Counted from the stretch's first letter, positions 31,001-39,502 are shown. The stretch: 64,000 nucleotides of DNA from Vibrio sp. D404a (GCF_030248535.1 NZ_JAHGAJ010000016.1:217841-281840); one strand, 5' to 3'. The notes: generated by a model from the letters alone, not told the origin. Program-made: numbers and translations.

Positions 31001-32717
31001 GGTCGATGTAATCTTCTGACCAACCGTTTATCTTGATTGGATTCCCTAAATAAAGCTCGCTATTCACACCAGACCAGCTTTGGATTGGTTCTGGGAACAA
31101 GTTACAAACATTAGTAGGTAGCTCTGTTTCAGGGATCTCAAAAGCAAAATAACCAATTGACTCTGCTTTGCCGTGTTTACGGTTGTTGAGAGACTCTACA
31201 TCTTCGTCAAAGGCAAAGGTAAAAGTTGGTTTCCCAGCTTCTTCAAACTGCTTACAGTAACGCAGCCATCCTCCATGACTACCTACTCGGCTTTGCTTAT
31301 TAACAATCACACCGAACTTCGAAAAGTTCTGGTGTAAATTCACTTTATTATTCTCGCACGACCAACCAATAGACTTGGTCACTTTTAGCTCTTTTGATTG
31401 AGCATAATCTCTAGAGCCTTGGTAAAACTCAATGTTTGACTGCGAGTCTTCGTCTTTACCGTGAAACTCAGGGACAACTAAGTACGCAATATCTTTAGTG
31501 CCAGTCCCCAAAGGCCCTTGACGGCCTCGCTCAAGAGATAAGTCAAAGCCTGTTGAACTGACACTCTGGATTGCAGTGGTCGCCCACTTAGAATCTTTTC
31601 CTTGGACTTGAGCCATGATAACTGGTGCAGTGATATTTCCCAATTGATAGTCAATATCCACCCAATCATTAGCCCTATTACATCCACTCGTACACTGGGC
31701 TAGGTCTGTTGTTTTGACACCAGCTTCGCCGTAAACAGCACTGCCACTAGAGTCATAGAACTTTAACTTTCCGGGCTCGGTAACAAAGTAGTAGATAGGA
31801 GACATTCGGTCTGATTTTGAGGTACCCGGCATCGACTCACTTTCAATAGTCGCACCTTTCTTAGAATCCCAAATCGTAGCAACACTCGCTTTTGTCGGAA
31901 CACTATTAACAATATCGTCTGGATCAATGGTCGACATCAAAAAGACAATAGGGTTTTCATATGACTTTTGAAATAGAAGGTTACACCCATGAGTACAATC
32001 CATCCCTTCAATGGAACCGAATTCATAGTGAACATCTTTCAAAGGCTCAGGAGTTACGTCTGTACCACATAAATTAGCATAATCCTCAACTGGGCAAACA
32101 TTTTCAGAGTATGCACAACTTTCCATACCTAGAGCACAGTAAATATCATCGCCACGAATCAATTCGTCGTCTTCATATACTTCACCACACACAACAGAGT
32201 TATTTATTGTAATATCACCTTCAGATCTGATGGCCGTACCTTTTGAAAAAACATAGTTTTTCTTTTTATTAAAATCTAACGTCACAAAATCATCTGAATT
32301 TATTTCACCATCACATATAACCGTATCTTTTAGTGCAACCCCATCCCCTGTAGTTGCTACATTTCCAAAAATGAAGCTTTGCCCACCATCTGTAGTTACT
32401 TTATCCCCCTCCAAATTTATTGGAGCATTAACACTTCCAACAATAGAGTCTAGTATCTGAATCTCACCATCAGAATAAATAGTAATAGAGCTACTAGTCG
32501 AATTAACAATACTATCGCCTTTATCTAAAAATATTTTATCATCACAACTATTACTATTCTTGTCCCATTGACCTGTACAGAACCCTGTATCATCAGGAAA
32601 TACATAATCAGTCCCAGAAATCGAAGGATTAGAGAATAGTAAAATGACAATAAAAGGAAAGAGCAAAGAAATCCGACTACTTATCTGAAACCTTTTTTTA
32701 CCCGTAACTTGGTTCAT
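28056..32717 (-). CDS. mshQ: MSHA biogenesis protein MshQ
   Basis: Large exported protein of 1553 residues at the end of the structural pilus operon. It has a basic N-terminus and hydrophobic segment (LLFPFIVILLFSNPSISG), which look like a signal peptide. Residues about 230-530 contain three tandem modules with a similar pattern (hydrophobic strand, a central block, and an ending such as YYFVTE, IAYLVVPEF, or IGYFAFEI). The C-terminal half has the Cys-containing beta-rich sequence typical of MshQ (DUF6701-like region). The ATG at 32717 is preceded by AGGAG and overlaps the mshP stop as ATGA. Exact role in MSHA is not known; a tip-adhesin-like role is possible but is inference. The region is AT-rich relative to its neighbours. 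Confidence 0.88.
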   Translation of the reverse strand: MNQVTGKKRFQISSRISLLFPFIVILLFSNPSISGTDYVFPDDTGFCTGQWDKNSNSCDDKIFLDKGDSIVNSTSSSITIYSDGEIQILDSIVGSVNAPINLEGDKVTTDGGQSFIFGNVATTGDGVALKDTVICDGEINSDDFVTLDFNKKKNYVFSKGTAIRSEGDITINNSVVCGEVYEDDELIRGDDIYCALGMESCAYSENVCPVEDYANLCGTDVTPEPLKDVHYEFGSIEGMDCTHGCNLLFQKSYENPIVFLMSTIDPDDIVNSVPTKASVATIWDSKKGATIESESMPGTSKSDRMSPIYYFVTEPGKLKFYDSSGSAVYGEAGVKTTDLAQCTSGCNRANDWVDIDYQLGNITAPVIMAQVQGKDSKWATTAIQSVSSTGFDLSLERGRQGPLGTGTKDIAYLVVPEFHGKDEDSQSNIEFYQGSRDYAQSKELKVTKSIGWSCENNKVNLHQNFSKFGVIVNKQSRVGSHGGWLRYCKQFEEAGKPTFTFAFDEDVESLNNRKHGKAESIGYFAFEIPETELPTNVCNLFPEPIQSWSGVNSELYLGNPIKINGWSEDYIDRYVNKVSEGYQRYDESIWSPSVDDYLLLGFDHTTTAYPLYTSKVCNGDYACDVGNGDGYLDLRKVAQANILPVPQRSTSHTLRIATIDGIKNSCRDGATPKLCSYSESGKNIEVVIEKDLADLTINKEWANDSIVRVKLRDNLYIENMQISSGNNVELVFPKLSTVTFGTFHHQSGSTQYIFEPGAQVNIRLSMTLTRAQISQEHSYPVLYAPDGKITFHEFSIFRGFILADHLVLNQGNIEGAVTARKAEFHNSNVTINKPDYSCPLPPVPQGELVVTPIQSHVLTCEAAAVEFRVKEKDSNATVTSETGDFVAKAMPNANARWCEVYDKDTGSFSQCSNYGSSLTASLVEGKKTLYLSSNQLNKSGYEVSGEWNGEEFLGGSKVSFVPYKFDADPQQVVAGKAQSVTARVLSCDTENAPVSQDYIGKPDIQLDIESPSGGKDDISLLTYEPEFIASENGETQDLLTILESGQFRVTLSDSSFECSELAGCPDSGIDSLSGSFIVKSRPWKIAICDVKETSKPSNFNPASTDGNTGFMAAGEEFSINYRPVAYAEVNVGADKCQLPVTTNYALDSGPLAITRQVIYPGSNANTGNLVLSQISPSFLSNDAGGVKVVADNNWDEVGSFEVRTFDDSKGNGISNPTYLGMTLDSDSQLIGRFYPKYFQVIGQFWNYAGVQEFNYMNQNFDEVSFDVEALSGGEFPLAVENYQYFGSVVQARFNLYDNVMPNRLRFPDFGHASWAGGKQSIGTFSATPTGHCSDSNANSLCWSKAKTALGYEDGPFNDGAGTDSTDIRIALENSIDPVEFLDSGDQLDSQPALRFGRVALDSVGGSVNSTLTIPLRVEFWNGDRFVTSEEGSKGDSTTEVQSVNDSTENVDIWVEDNQTPDTLTFSGSGTVADGVLNNITVTHSTQVRQQTQMWLQLDRGSNDMPWLRYNWDSDEVSDDANGEQDPSTVVTFGIYRGNDRVIYRGESGLTGQR

Positions 32718-33169
32718 AACTGCTCCTGCTCCCTCACCCAAATCTGTTGATTGCGTTGAACTCGATTAACACCTGTCCCACAAATTACTGAAGATTCCAA
32801 AACGTAAAAATTCATATCATTTAATCGACCACGATTCTCACACTCCAAACGGTGTAGCTCACAAGAGACAGGTGCACTTTCAACTAAGGTTCTAGCAAAA
32901 TTGCTAATATTGGTTGGCATAGGAGTTGAGCACAACGTCGTTACAGCAGAAGAGGACGCTGGGTCTGGGTCTGGATAAAACTGAGTCATCACGTACTCAT
33001 TCACTGAATGGCTTAGTAGCCATGCTTGAGTACCCATTACAGAACGAGTATTAGTATCGTGAGTTGACCAACTAGTACGCGTTAAACTTGTGGCGAGAAA
33101 CCCTACAATAACGATGACAAAAATAACAATGACAAGTGCGCTACCACGCTGTTGATAACTATGGGACAT
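32714..33169 (-). CDS. mshP: MSHA biogenesis protein MshP (pilin-like)
   Basis: Short protein of 151 residues with an N-terminal hydrophobic helix (GSALVIVIFVIVIVGFLATSL) after a short basic/polar leader MSHSYQQR. It resembles PilX/GspK-like minor pilins but lacks the canonical GFTLIE prepilin motif; the position after the Gly is Ser and there is no Glu at +5. Several cysteines occur in the C-terminal part. The ATG at 33169 lies inside the end of mshO (11-base overlap), and the stop overlaps the mshQ start. Assigned chiefly by position in mshCDOPQ plus the pilin-like N-terminus. Confidence 0.85.
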   Translation of the reverse strand: MSHSYQQRGSALVIVIFVIVIVGFLATSLTRTSWSTHDTNTRSVMGTQAWLLSHSVNEYVMTQFYPDPDPASSSAVTTLCSTPMPTNISNFARTLVESAPVSCELHRLECENRGRLNDMNFYVLESSVICGTGVNRVQRNQQIWVREQEQL

Positions 33170-33902
33170 TGAGCACCTGCACTTCTTGTTCAAAGGTCGT
33201 TGTTTCACCATTAACAGTAAATGTAAGTGTTAGATCTACAATTCCATTTTGCTGTACCGTAGCGGGAAGATATTGAAGGGAGCTTTGATCAACGTTTAAT
33301 TTATCGCTAATGATGACTGACGCTCCACCATTGGTTCTTGTTAAAAAGCTGTCGCCAGAGAGACAGTATTCAACAGGGTTGTCATCGTCAAAAATATAGT
33401 GCCTGTTACTCACCGAGCCCCCGACCAAATCACTAGTCTGATCGTTCAAAGTAAATGCCGCTCCTGATACATTTGCACCTATCGCTTGGCTGACGTTAGT
33501 TAATGGGAATACATTATCAATATTACCAATCGTTTGATAAGGGCGAGTAGGATTAATGACCAATGATAAGTTTTGCAGTGATTGGACGTCACTATCTGAA
33601 TCACTCACAAGAAAATTGATATCCGCTCCAGAAACGACATAAAAGCCTGAATCTACAATCGGATAAAAAGAGACACAACCGCTGGATACAGCAGAGGGAA
33701 ATAAATTAGGCACGGCATGTCTCATCTCTCGCGATAACTTCTCGATTACAAACTTCGCCTCAGTTTGCAATCGGTGGCGCTCTACTGTACCAAAATACCC
33801 CTTCACACCGACTTCAGTAAAGTTAGCTAAACCAAGTAACAAAATCGTAGATACAACGATCGCTAGAATCAGCTCAATTAATGTAAAGCCTTTCATTCGC
33901 AT
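33159..33902 (-). CDS. mshO: MSHA minor prepilin MshO
   Basis: Minor type IV prepilin-like protein of 247 residues. The leader MRMK is followed by G and the mature N-terminus FTLIELILAIVVSTILLLGL, the classical prepilin peptidase cleavage motif with Glu at +5. It resembles PilW-like minor pilins in length. Its ATG shares a base with the mshD stop (TGATG), which implies translational coupling. Two cysteines (SSGCVSFYP and VEYCLSGD) may form a disulfide. Confidence 0.92.
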   Translation of the reverse strand: MRMKGFTLIELILAIVVSTILLLGLANFTEVGVKGYFGTVERHRLQTEAKFVIEKLSREMRHAVPNLFPSAVSSGCVSFYPIVDSGFYVVSGADINFLVSDSDSDVQSLQNLSLVINPTRPYQTIGNIDNVFPLTNVSQAIGANVSGAAFTLNDQTSDLVGGSVSNRHYIFDDDNPVEYCLSGDSFLTRTNGGASVIISDKLNVDQSSLQYLPATVQQNGIVDLTLTFTVNGETTTFEQEVQVLNVP

Positions 33903-34291
33903 CAGTAGTCTCCTTTAAAAGCATTAAAAGAGACGGTTGGCTGCGAGCTTGCTGTAACTTCGACTATGACAGATTTAAGATTGTTAGTTGCTCCGGATAC
34001 GGGCTCTACAGCAACCTCTATTTGGAAGTTTGTGTAGGTAGAGGCATCTTGTATTAGATTGTTTAGATCCGTTTCACCATCAAACGCATCAATACCGCTA
34101 TAAGTTTGCGCTAATAATCGAGACATCACACTGCTTCCCAAAGCGGAAGCACGGTTATAATAACTTGCGTCGCTCGTTTGAGCTGCTTGTGGGGCTAAAA
34201 AAGAGGAAAGCGTGAGTGCTGCAAAGCCAAGCAAGACGATCACAATCACCGACTCTATTAAAGTGAACCCTTTTAGTTTGTTTTTCACCAT
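33902..34291 (-). CDS. mshD: MSHA minor prepilin MshD
   Basis: Prepilin-like protein of 129 residues. Leader MVKNKLKG precedes FTLIESVIVIVLLGFAALTL, with Glu at +5. I chose the ATG at 34291, which overlaps the mshC stop (TGATG), over a GTG two codons upstream. The C-terminal domain is small and lacks cysteines. It probably forms part of the priming minor-pilin complex with MshB, MshC, MshO and MshP. Confidence 0.92.
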   Translation of the reverse strand: MVKNKLKGFTLIESVIVIVLLGFAALTLSSFLAPQAAQTSDASYYNRASALGSSVMSRLLAQTYSGIDAFDGETDLNNLIQDASTYTNFQIEVAVEPVSGATNNLKSVIVEVTASSQPTVSFNAFKGDY

Positions 34292-34800
34292 CAACACCCA
34301 CCTACTTCTGCAGAAACAAAGCCTTGTTCATTAATACAAACCCAAACTCGGTTTCCTGAGTTTGCTTGTTCACTAATCTCAATACCAACTCCAGCTGAAG
34401 CAGCTAAGGTAGGATTGCCTAAAAGGTCAAATTCAAGTGTGTTATTTGTAAGACTAGGTTGGTAGCGGAATAAGTACCCATCATCCAACACACGATCACT
34501 TCGCAGTACTGATTCTTCGCCGGGTGAGCATGCATTAGATGAACCGAGGCAATTTCCATCAGCTACGAGTTGAAAATTATCTTGGTCTAGAGGAGATGAC
34601 GAATCAAGGTTGGATTGCATGCGGTTGACTTGAACTTGCCTAACAACAGAAATGACTTGATCCTGCAGAGCATAAAGCTCAAAGCTACTTCGGCCGGACA
34701 TGCGTGAGACAGCTGTAATAGATACAATCGCGATGATAATGATGACAATAATAAGCTCTACAAGGGTAAAGCCATTACTTGGAAAACTTTTCTTCATCAC
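34291..34800 (-). CDS. mshC: MSHA minor prepilin MshC
   Basis: Prepilin-like protein of 169 residues. Leader MMKKSFPSNG precedes FTLVELIIVIIIIAIVSITA; Glu at +5 is present. Cysteines in DGNCLGSSNACSPG and at the C-terminus (VGGC) may pair. It resembles GspH/FimT-type minor pilins in its short globular domain. A 139-base gap with a strong terminator separates it from mshA, so mshCDOPQ expression depends on read-through or on a promoter in that gap. Confidence 0.92.
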   Translation of the reverse strand: MMKKSFPSNGFTLVELIIVIIIIAIVSITAVSRMSGRSSFELYALQDQVISVVRQVQVNRMQSNLDSSSPLDQDNFQLVADGNCLGSSNACSPGEESVLRSDRVLDDGYLFRYQPSLTNNTLEFDLLGNPTLAASAGVGIEISEQANSGNRVWVCINEQGFVSAEVGGC

Positions 34801-34892
34801 GAACCTCTCACTACGGTGTGACTTCGAGTATACAAGATATTGATATGTAAAACGGTATGACTATCTATTGTTTAACATTAATGAGTGGTAGA

Positions 34893-34920
34893 TAGAAAAA
34901 AGGCCAGCTATAGCTGGCCT
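34893..34920 (-). terminator. Terminator/attenuator after mshA
   Basis: A perfect 20-base palindrome (AGGCCAGCTA/TAGCTGGCCT) lies 20 bases after the mshA stop and is followed on the minus strand by TTTTTTC. It would keep pilin mRNA much more abundant than that of the minor pilins. Confidence 0.85.
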
Positions 34921-34939
34921 TAATAGCAAAAACAATTAA

Positions 34940-35395
34940 TTAGTTACACTCAGTAACCGTAATTTCCGGCTCTTGAGGTGTAGTTGCTGTAGCATCAATT
35001 GAATACGTAACAAAACAAGTTCGATTTGCTTCAAAACCGTAAGCGATAGCACCTGTTGCTGATGAGATAACTGTCCAATCTTCTGCAATACCAGAAACAG
35101 CATTACCAATACCAGCAGATGAAGCTTCAGGGTAACCAAATACGATATTGATATCGGTACCATTAGCGCCAGAAATAGCAAAACCAGATGAAACTGCTTC
35201 TAAACCATCAATTGCAGCTTTACCATAAACGATACCTGCTGCGCCAGACATAGCACCTTTAAGACCTTCAAGAGAAGATGTACGAGCATCATCTTGCAGG
35301 TTTAGGAAACGTGGTGCTGCAGTTACAGCAAGAATACCTAGGATAACAATCACTACCACTAATTCGATTAGGGTGAAACCGCCTTGTCTTTTCAT
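34940..35395 (-). CDS. mshA: MSHA major pilin MshA
   Basis: Major subunit of the mannose-sensitive haemagglutinin type IV pilus, 151 residues. Leader MKRQGG precedes FTLIELVVVIVILGILAVTA, with Glu at +5. The invariant APRFLNLQDDARTSSLEGLKGAMSGA region follows. Two cysteines (TCFVTY and TECN) near the end form the usual C-terminal disulfide loop. It lies 33 bases after mshB with AGAGAGC before the ATG. Its own terminator follows, consistent with a high-level transcript. MSHA pili serve surface attachment and biofilm initiation in V. cholerae. Confidence 0.95.
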   Translation of the reverse strand: MKRQGGFTLIELVVVIVILGILAVTAAPRFLNLQDDARTSSLEGLKGAMSGAAGIVYGKAAIDGLEAVSSGFAISGANGTDINIVFGYPEASSAGIGNAVSGIAEDWTVISSATGAIAYGFEANRTCFVTYSIDATATTPQEPEITVTECN

Positions 35396-35428
35396 AGTTA
35401 AGCTCTCTCTATGTTAATTTACGCAGAC

Positions 35429-36004
35429 TTACTGCAAAGTTACGGTCACACGACCAGTTTTGACTTCATAAACAAACTGATGGCCTGTGTTACCTTCTAG
35501 TTGAACGTAGGTACAGGTTTCATCCGTTGTATTTGCTTGAGCTGAGTACTTGTAGTTACTGTCATTAGCAACGACATCCACATCCCCTACTTTTGGCGGG
35601 TTTTGCAGAAGATTGTCCATCAGCTCAGCACAGATCTCATTCGTTAGGCTTTGTGGAAATGAGGTTGAATTCTCATTAATTGCCCAAGGGTATCCATCAC
35701 GAAAATCGGTATCGACATTGTTACTATCTTTCGATCTCGTTAACCAAAAATCAACACCATCATAATTTACAGTATTGTATGTTTCAACCCCAATTGTCGC
35801 TGTTGGGCGAGCTTCTGCTTCCCATTGCGCGCGAGCCGACAAAACAGCTGTGGCAAAACCACCAGCAACGCCTTCAATACTCGATTTTTTCGCTTCATCT
35901 GTCACATCTAGAAACCTAGGAAGGGCAGCAACTGCTAATAAACCGACAACAACAATCACGATAACTAGTTCGACAAGGGAGAAACCCTTTTGATTTTTAA
36001 GCAT
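35429..36004 (-). CDS. mshB: MSHA minor prepilin MshB
   Basis: Prepilin of 191 residues, similar to MshA at the start: MLKNQKG then FSLVELVIVIVVVGLLAVAALPRFLDVTDEAKKSSIEG. Glu at +5 is present. The globular domain is longer than that of MshA and has two cysteines (NEICAEL and DETCTYV) that may pair. It is the first gene of the structural operon, with a promoter candidate about 32-74 bases upstream of its start. AGAAGG lies eight bases before the ATG. Confidence 0.93.
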   Translation of the reverse strand: MLKNQKGFSLVELVIVIVVVGLLAVAALPRFLDVTDEAKKSSIEGVAGGFATAVLSARAQWEAEARPTATIGVETYNTVNYDGVDFWLTRSKDSNNVDTDFRDGYPWAINENSTSFPQSLTNEICAELMDNLLQNPPKVGDVDVVANDSNYKYSAQANTTDETCTYVQLEGNTGHQFVYEVKTGRVTVTLQ

Positions 36005-36035
36005 TTTCTACCTTCTCATCTAATTACTAATGCGC

Positions 36036-36078
36036 ATTATACATATGCACGCCTATAAAACCATAGAAAAACTGTCAA
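36036..36078 (-). promoter_or_regulatory. Candidate promoter for the mshB operon
   Basis: Reading the minus strand, TTGACA (plus 36073-36078) is followed by AT-rich DNA and by TGTATAAT (plus 36036-36043). The two perfect hexamers are too far apart to be used together, so TATAAT with a weak -35, or TTGACA with TATAGG, are the alternatives. A promoter in the mshB region is known in V. cholerae, which has two msh operons. Confidence 0.4.
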
Positions 36079-36086
36079 TATTTTTA

Positions 36087-36539
36087 CTAAGCCAAAATAT
36101 TGGCCTTGACGCTAAAACGTTCACCTTTGAGCAAGATCTCAATTTGATGTTTTTCTGTGTATTGATAGCGACAACGGTAACGAGCGTTGTCACTTAAATC
36201 CTCAACTTTCGGGTTTCCTAAGCCTAATACCCTGCCATTCGGGTATAACTGGTCTAACCAATAATTACAGTTTACATCGGTCTGTTCAATAGGAATTAAC
36301 CATCCCGTTCGGCTATAACGTAATGGCTCTCCATCTTCATTAACCTGCTTGTGACCATTAAGTAGATACTGCTGCTTATATAGGTTTGCACGCTCTAAAA
36401 TACGCTTGCTCGCCACAATCAATGCTGTGTTCGTTGCCTCTGCCTCTACCGAGCGCCACATTGATAATAGCCCCGCTATGATAGACAGAATAACCACACT
36501 CCAGACAACAAAACGTGAGCGTCGTAGGTTATTTATCAT
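36087..36539 (-). CDS. mshF: MSHA biogenesis protein MshF
   Basis: Small membrane-anchored protein of 150 residues with an N-terminal helix (FVVWSVVILSIIAGLLSMW) and a soluble domain containing two cysteines (NCNYWLDQLYPNG, YRCRYQY). It has no prepilin cleavage motif. Assigned as MshF because it is the last gene of the assembly operon after mshG and lies before mshB, as in V. cholerae. Its function is unknown. Only three bases separate it from the mshG stop. Confidence 0.85.
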   Translation of the reverse strand: MINNLRRSRFVVWSVVILSIIAGLLSMWRSVEAEATNTALIVASKRILERANLYKQQYLLNGHKQVNEDGEPLRYSRTGWLIPIEQTDVNCNYWLDQLYPNGRVLGLGNPKVEDLSDNARYRCRYQYTEKHQIEILLKGERFSVKANILA

Positions 36540-36542
36540 CCA

Positions 36543-37766
36543 CTAACCTTTGATTGCATCGAGCATGCCCCACATAGGCAAGAAGATACCCAGAGCCAGT
36601 ACCAACACCATACCTGCCACAACCACCAACAAGATCGGCTCAATGCGGGCAGTCAGTGTTTTGAGGTCATAATCAACCTCGCGGTCATAAAAGTCAGACA
36701 CTTCAAGAAGCAACTCATCAATGCGACCCGTTTCTTCACCCACCGAGATCATTTGTATCACCAAAGGTGTGAAAATTTCGCTATTAATGGCCGTAGAGGA
36801 GACGGTACTACCTGCTTCAATGGCTGACTTCATCTCTTGAACGCGCAATTCCAAAAAGCGGTTGTCGAGCGCCTCAGCTGAAAGCGCTAAAGATTGGTTC
36901 AACGGTACTCCCGCTTTAAGCATCAATGCAAAGGTACGAGAAAATCGTGACAGCAGTGCGCGATTTACCACACCCCCAATGACTGGCATCTTGAGGCGAA
37001 ATCTATCCCACTTTTCCAAGCCGTTGTCGGTTTTAACCCAAGCTTTAAATGCGAATATCAAGCCAACGATCGCACCAACCATAAACATCCAGTAGTTGAC
37101 AAAGAAATCCGACATACCGATCAGAATACGAGTCGGCAGAGGTAGATCGACGCCGAAGCGCGAGAACATACTCGTGAATTGTGGGATCACCTTGATGTTG
37201 AGGATAAACATAGCGATCAAAATAAAGCTGATAACAAAGGTTGGATAACGCATCGCGGTTTTGATTCGCTTGCGAGTCTCGACCTCTTGCTCGTAGTAGC
37301 CCGCGAGCTGAAGCAAGGCTTGATCAAGTCGACCGGTGTTTTCACCTACGCCGATCATAGAGACGAACAACGGACTAAAGACTTTAGGGTGCATCTGCAT
37401 CGAGGCAGAGAGGCCACGGCCATTAGTCAGCTCTGTACTCACCTCTTCAAGTGCAGCTTTGAGCTGCTTATTCTCACAGTTCTGAGTCAGACCTTTCATT
37501 GATCGAAGCAGCGGTACACCGGCCTTAGTCAGGCTATATAGTTGACGACAGAACAGCACCAGCACTTCTAGCGGAACATTGGGTGAAAATAGGCTGGAGA
37601 CGTCCATCTCCAATACCGACTCACCACTTTTGCCAAGCTTGATAGAGGTAGGAATAATTCCCTTACCCATCAAACTCTCTGCAGCAAGCTCTTCACTGTT
37701 GGCTTCTAATTGCCCGGAAACCTGACGCCCGTCGGAACCGCGACCAACATAACGATAAGTTGGCAT
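36543..37766 (-). CDS. mshG: Type IV pilus platform protein MshG (PilC/GspF family)
   Basis: Inner-membrane platform protein of 407 residues with two GspF domains. The N-terminal cytoplasmic part begins MPTYRYVGRGSDGRQVSG. Family markers are FCRQLYSLTKAGVPLLRSM in the first repeat and FSRTFALMLKAGVPLNQSL in the second, followed by GEETGRIDELL. Three membrane helices are visible, near residues 170-190, 220-240 and 375-400. It works with the ATPase MshE to extract and assemble pilins. It starts 11 bases after mshE. Confidence 0.95.
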   Translation of the reverse strand: MPTYRYVGRGSDGRQVSGQLEANSEELAAESLMGKGIIPTSIKLGKSGESVLEMDVSSLFSPNVPLEVLVLFCRQLYSLTKAGVPLLRSMKGLTQNCENKQLKAALEEVSTELTNGRGLSASMQMHPKVFSPLFVSMIGVGENTGRLDQALLQLAGYYEQEVETRKRIKTAMRYPTFVISFILIAMFILNIKVIPQFTSMFSRFGVDLPLPTRILIGMSDFFVNYWMFMVGAIVGLIFAFKAWVKTDNGLEKWDRFRLKMPVIGGVVNRALLSRFSRTFALMLKAGVPLNQSLALSAEALDNRFLELRVQEMKSAIEAGSTVSSTAINSEIFTPLVIQMISVGEETGRIDELLLEVSDFYDREVDYDLKTLTARIEPILLVVVAGMVLVLALGIFLPMWGMLDAIKG

Positions 37767-37777
37767 ACTCTATACCT

Positions 37778-39502
37778 CTACAACAGAATCGGGTCAGTAG
37801 AGCCCGAAGCATCACCTTCACCAAGGTGCATGATCTCATCGAGGCTAACGACACCCTTCAGCGCCAGTTCCATTGCCGACGCCAATAGAGGCTTATAGTT
37901 TTCAGACTGTCTAGCGGTCTGAGCAAAACCTACAGCATCGTTGGCACGCAGCGCATCCATCATGTCTTGTTCAAGCTCTAGCATCTCGAACACACCAATT
38001 CGTCCGCGATAACCGGTCAGGTTACAGTTTTGACAGCCACGGCCTTTAACAAACGACGCTGATACTTGATTTGGAAAACGCTCGCTCAGCCACTGTTTAC
38101 GTGATTCGTCGAGTTCATCTTCAACGGTACAATCTGTACAGACTTTACGTACCAATCGCTGTGCGACCACGGCCCTTACAGCACTGGCTACAAGGTACCC
38201 GGGAGCACCCATATCCATCATACGCAGTGCGCTGTCTACCGCATCATTGGTGTGAAGTGTACTCAATACCAAGTGACCGGTCAGTGCAGCACGCAAGCCA
38301 ATCTCAACCGTCTCATGGTCACGCATCTCACCAATAAGGATGATGTCGGGATCCTGACGTAAGAAGGTTCTGAGAATGGTAGAGAAGTCGAGGTCAATCT
38401 TAGGGTTAACCTGAACTTGGTTAATACGTGGTAGACGATATTCCACCGGATCTTCTGCCGTGATGATCTTCTTACCCGGCTCATTGAGTTCACTAAGCGC
38501 ACCATACAAGGTGGTGGTTTTACCTGAACCGGTTGGGCCGGTTACTAAGATCATGCCGTGAGGACGACGCAGTTGCTTACGCAGACGCACAAGCAGATCG
38601 CTCGGAATACCAGAAGACTCAAGCTTACGCAGGCCTGCCGACTGATTGAGCAAACGCATTACTACCGATTCACCGTGCTGTACTGGCATGGTCGACATAC
38701 GAATATCAACCGATTGACCCTTGGCGCGAATATTAAAGCGACCATCTTGTGGCAGACGCTTTTCTGAAATATCTAGGTTCGCCATCAGCTTCAAACGCAG
38801 TACCAATGCGGAGGCAATGTTGACCTCATTTAGCAGTGTTTCATGCAGCACACCATCGATACGTTGACGTAAACGCAGCACGTTGGCGTCCGGCTCGATA
38901 TGGATATCTGAAGCGCCAACCTGAATCGCATCTTCGAACAGCGAGTTGATCAGTTTTACAACCGTCACTTCATCGCTGTCTTCCGCAGCGATATCAAAGT
39001 CAAACGCTTCATTGACTTGGTGCTCGGCGTGAAGCTGCTCAGCAAAAGAGGCGATCTCTTTAGTACGGCGGTAATAGCGGTCAAAACCATCGACCAATTG
39101 ACGCTCTGGCGCGACAACAAACTCAAGAGCATAGTCACCCAACTGTCCAAGCAGTGCTTCTTGAGCAAACAAATCCGCAGGATCACTCATTGCGACACGC
39201 AAAGTATCACCCTGACGACCAATGACGAGCGCACGTAAACGACGTGCATGCACCTCAGGAAGCAGTTGAACTGCCTCAACATCCACCGCAGCTCGGCTTA
39301 AATCAATCAACGGAATATCTAGCTGCTGAGACAAAAAGCTCAGCATCTGTTGTTCTGATAAGAAGCCAAGCTCAATCAGAGCATCACCCAGTTTTCGTCC
39401 TGAACTCTTTTGCGCAGCCAAAGCCTGTTCGACTTGCGCTTCGGTGATGATGCCCTCTTCAACTAATAGGTCACCCAACCTTTTTCTTAATCTAATCTGC
39501 AT
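37778..39502 (-). CDS. mshE: MSHA pilus assembly ATPase MshE
   Basis: Extension ATPase of 574 residues that powers pilus polymerisation. The N-terminus carries two tandem MshEN motifs (RLGDLLVEEGIITEAQVEQAL and KLGDALIELGFLSEQQML); in V. cholerae MshE this domain binds c-di-GMP, and the key Arg and Gln are R8 and Q31 here. The ATPase core has Walker A GPTGSGKTTTLYG, the Asp box, DPDIILIGEMRDHETVE, and the zinc-binding cysteines CTDCT...CQNC near 455-490. Start: the ATG lies in the last codons of mshN, an 11-base overlap, with AGAGG upstream. Confidence 0.96.
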   Translation of the reverse strand: MQIRLRKRLGDLLVEEGIITEAQVEQALAAQKSSGRKLGDALIELGFLSEQQMLSFLSQQLDIPLIDLSRAAVDVEAVQLLPEVHARRLRALVIGRQGDTLRVAMSDPADLFAQEALLGQLGDYALEFVVAPERQLVDGFDRYYRRTKEIASFAEQLHAEHQVNEAFDFDIAAEDSDEVTVVKLINSLFEDAIQVGASDIHIEPDANVLRLRQRIDGVLHETLLNEVNIASALVLRLKLMANLDISEKRLPQDGRFNIRAKGQSVDIRMSTMPVQHGESVVMRLLNQSAGLRKLESSGIPSDLLVRLRKQLRRPHGMILVTGPTGSGKTTTLYGALSELNEPGKKIITAEDPVEYRLPRINQVQVNPKIDLDFSTILRTFLRQDPDIILIGEMRDHETVEIGLRAALTGHLVLSTLHTNDAVDSALRMMDMGAPGYLVASAVRAVVAQRLVRKVCTDCTVEDELDESRKQWLSERFPNQVSASFVKGRGCQNCNLTGYRGRIGVFEMLELEQDMMDALRANDAVGFAQTARQSENYKPLLASAMELALKGVVSLDEIMHLGEGDASGSTDPILL

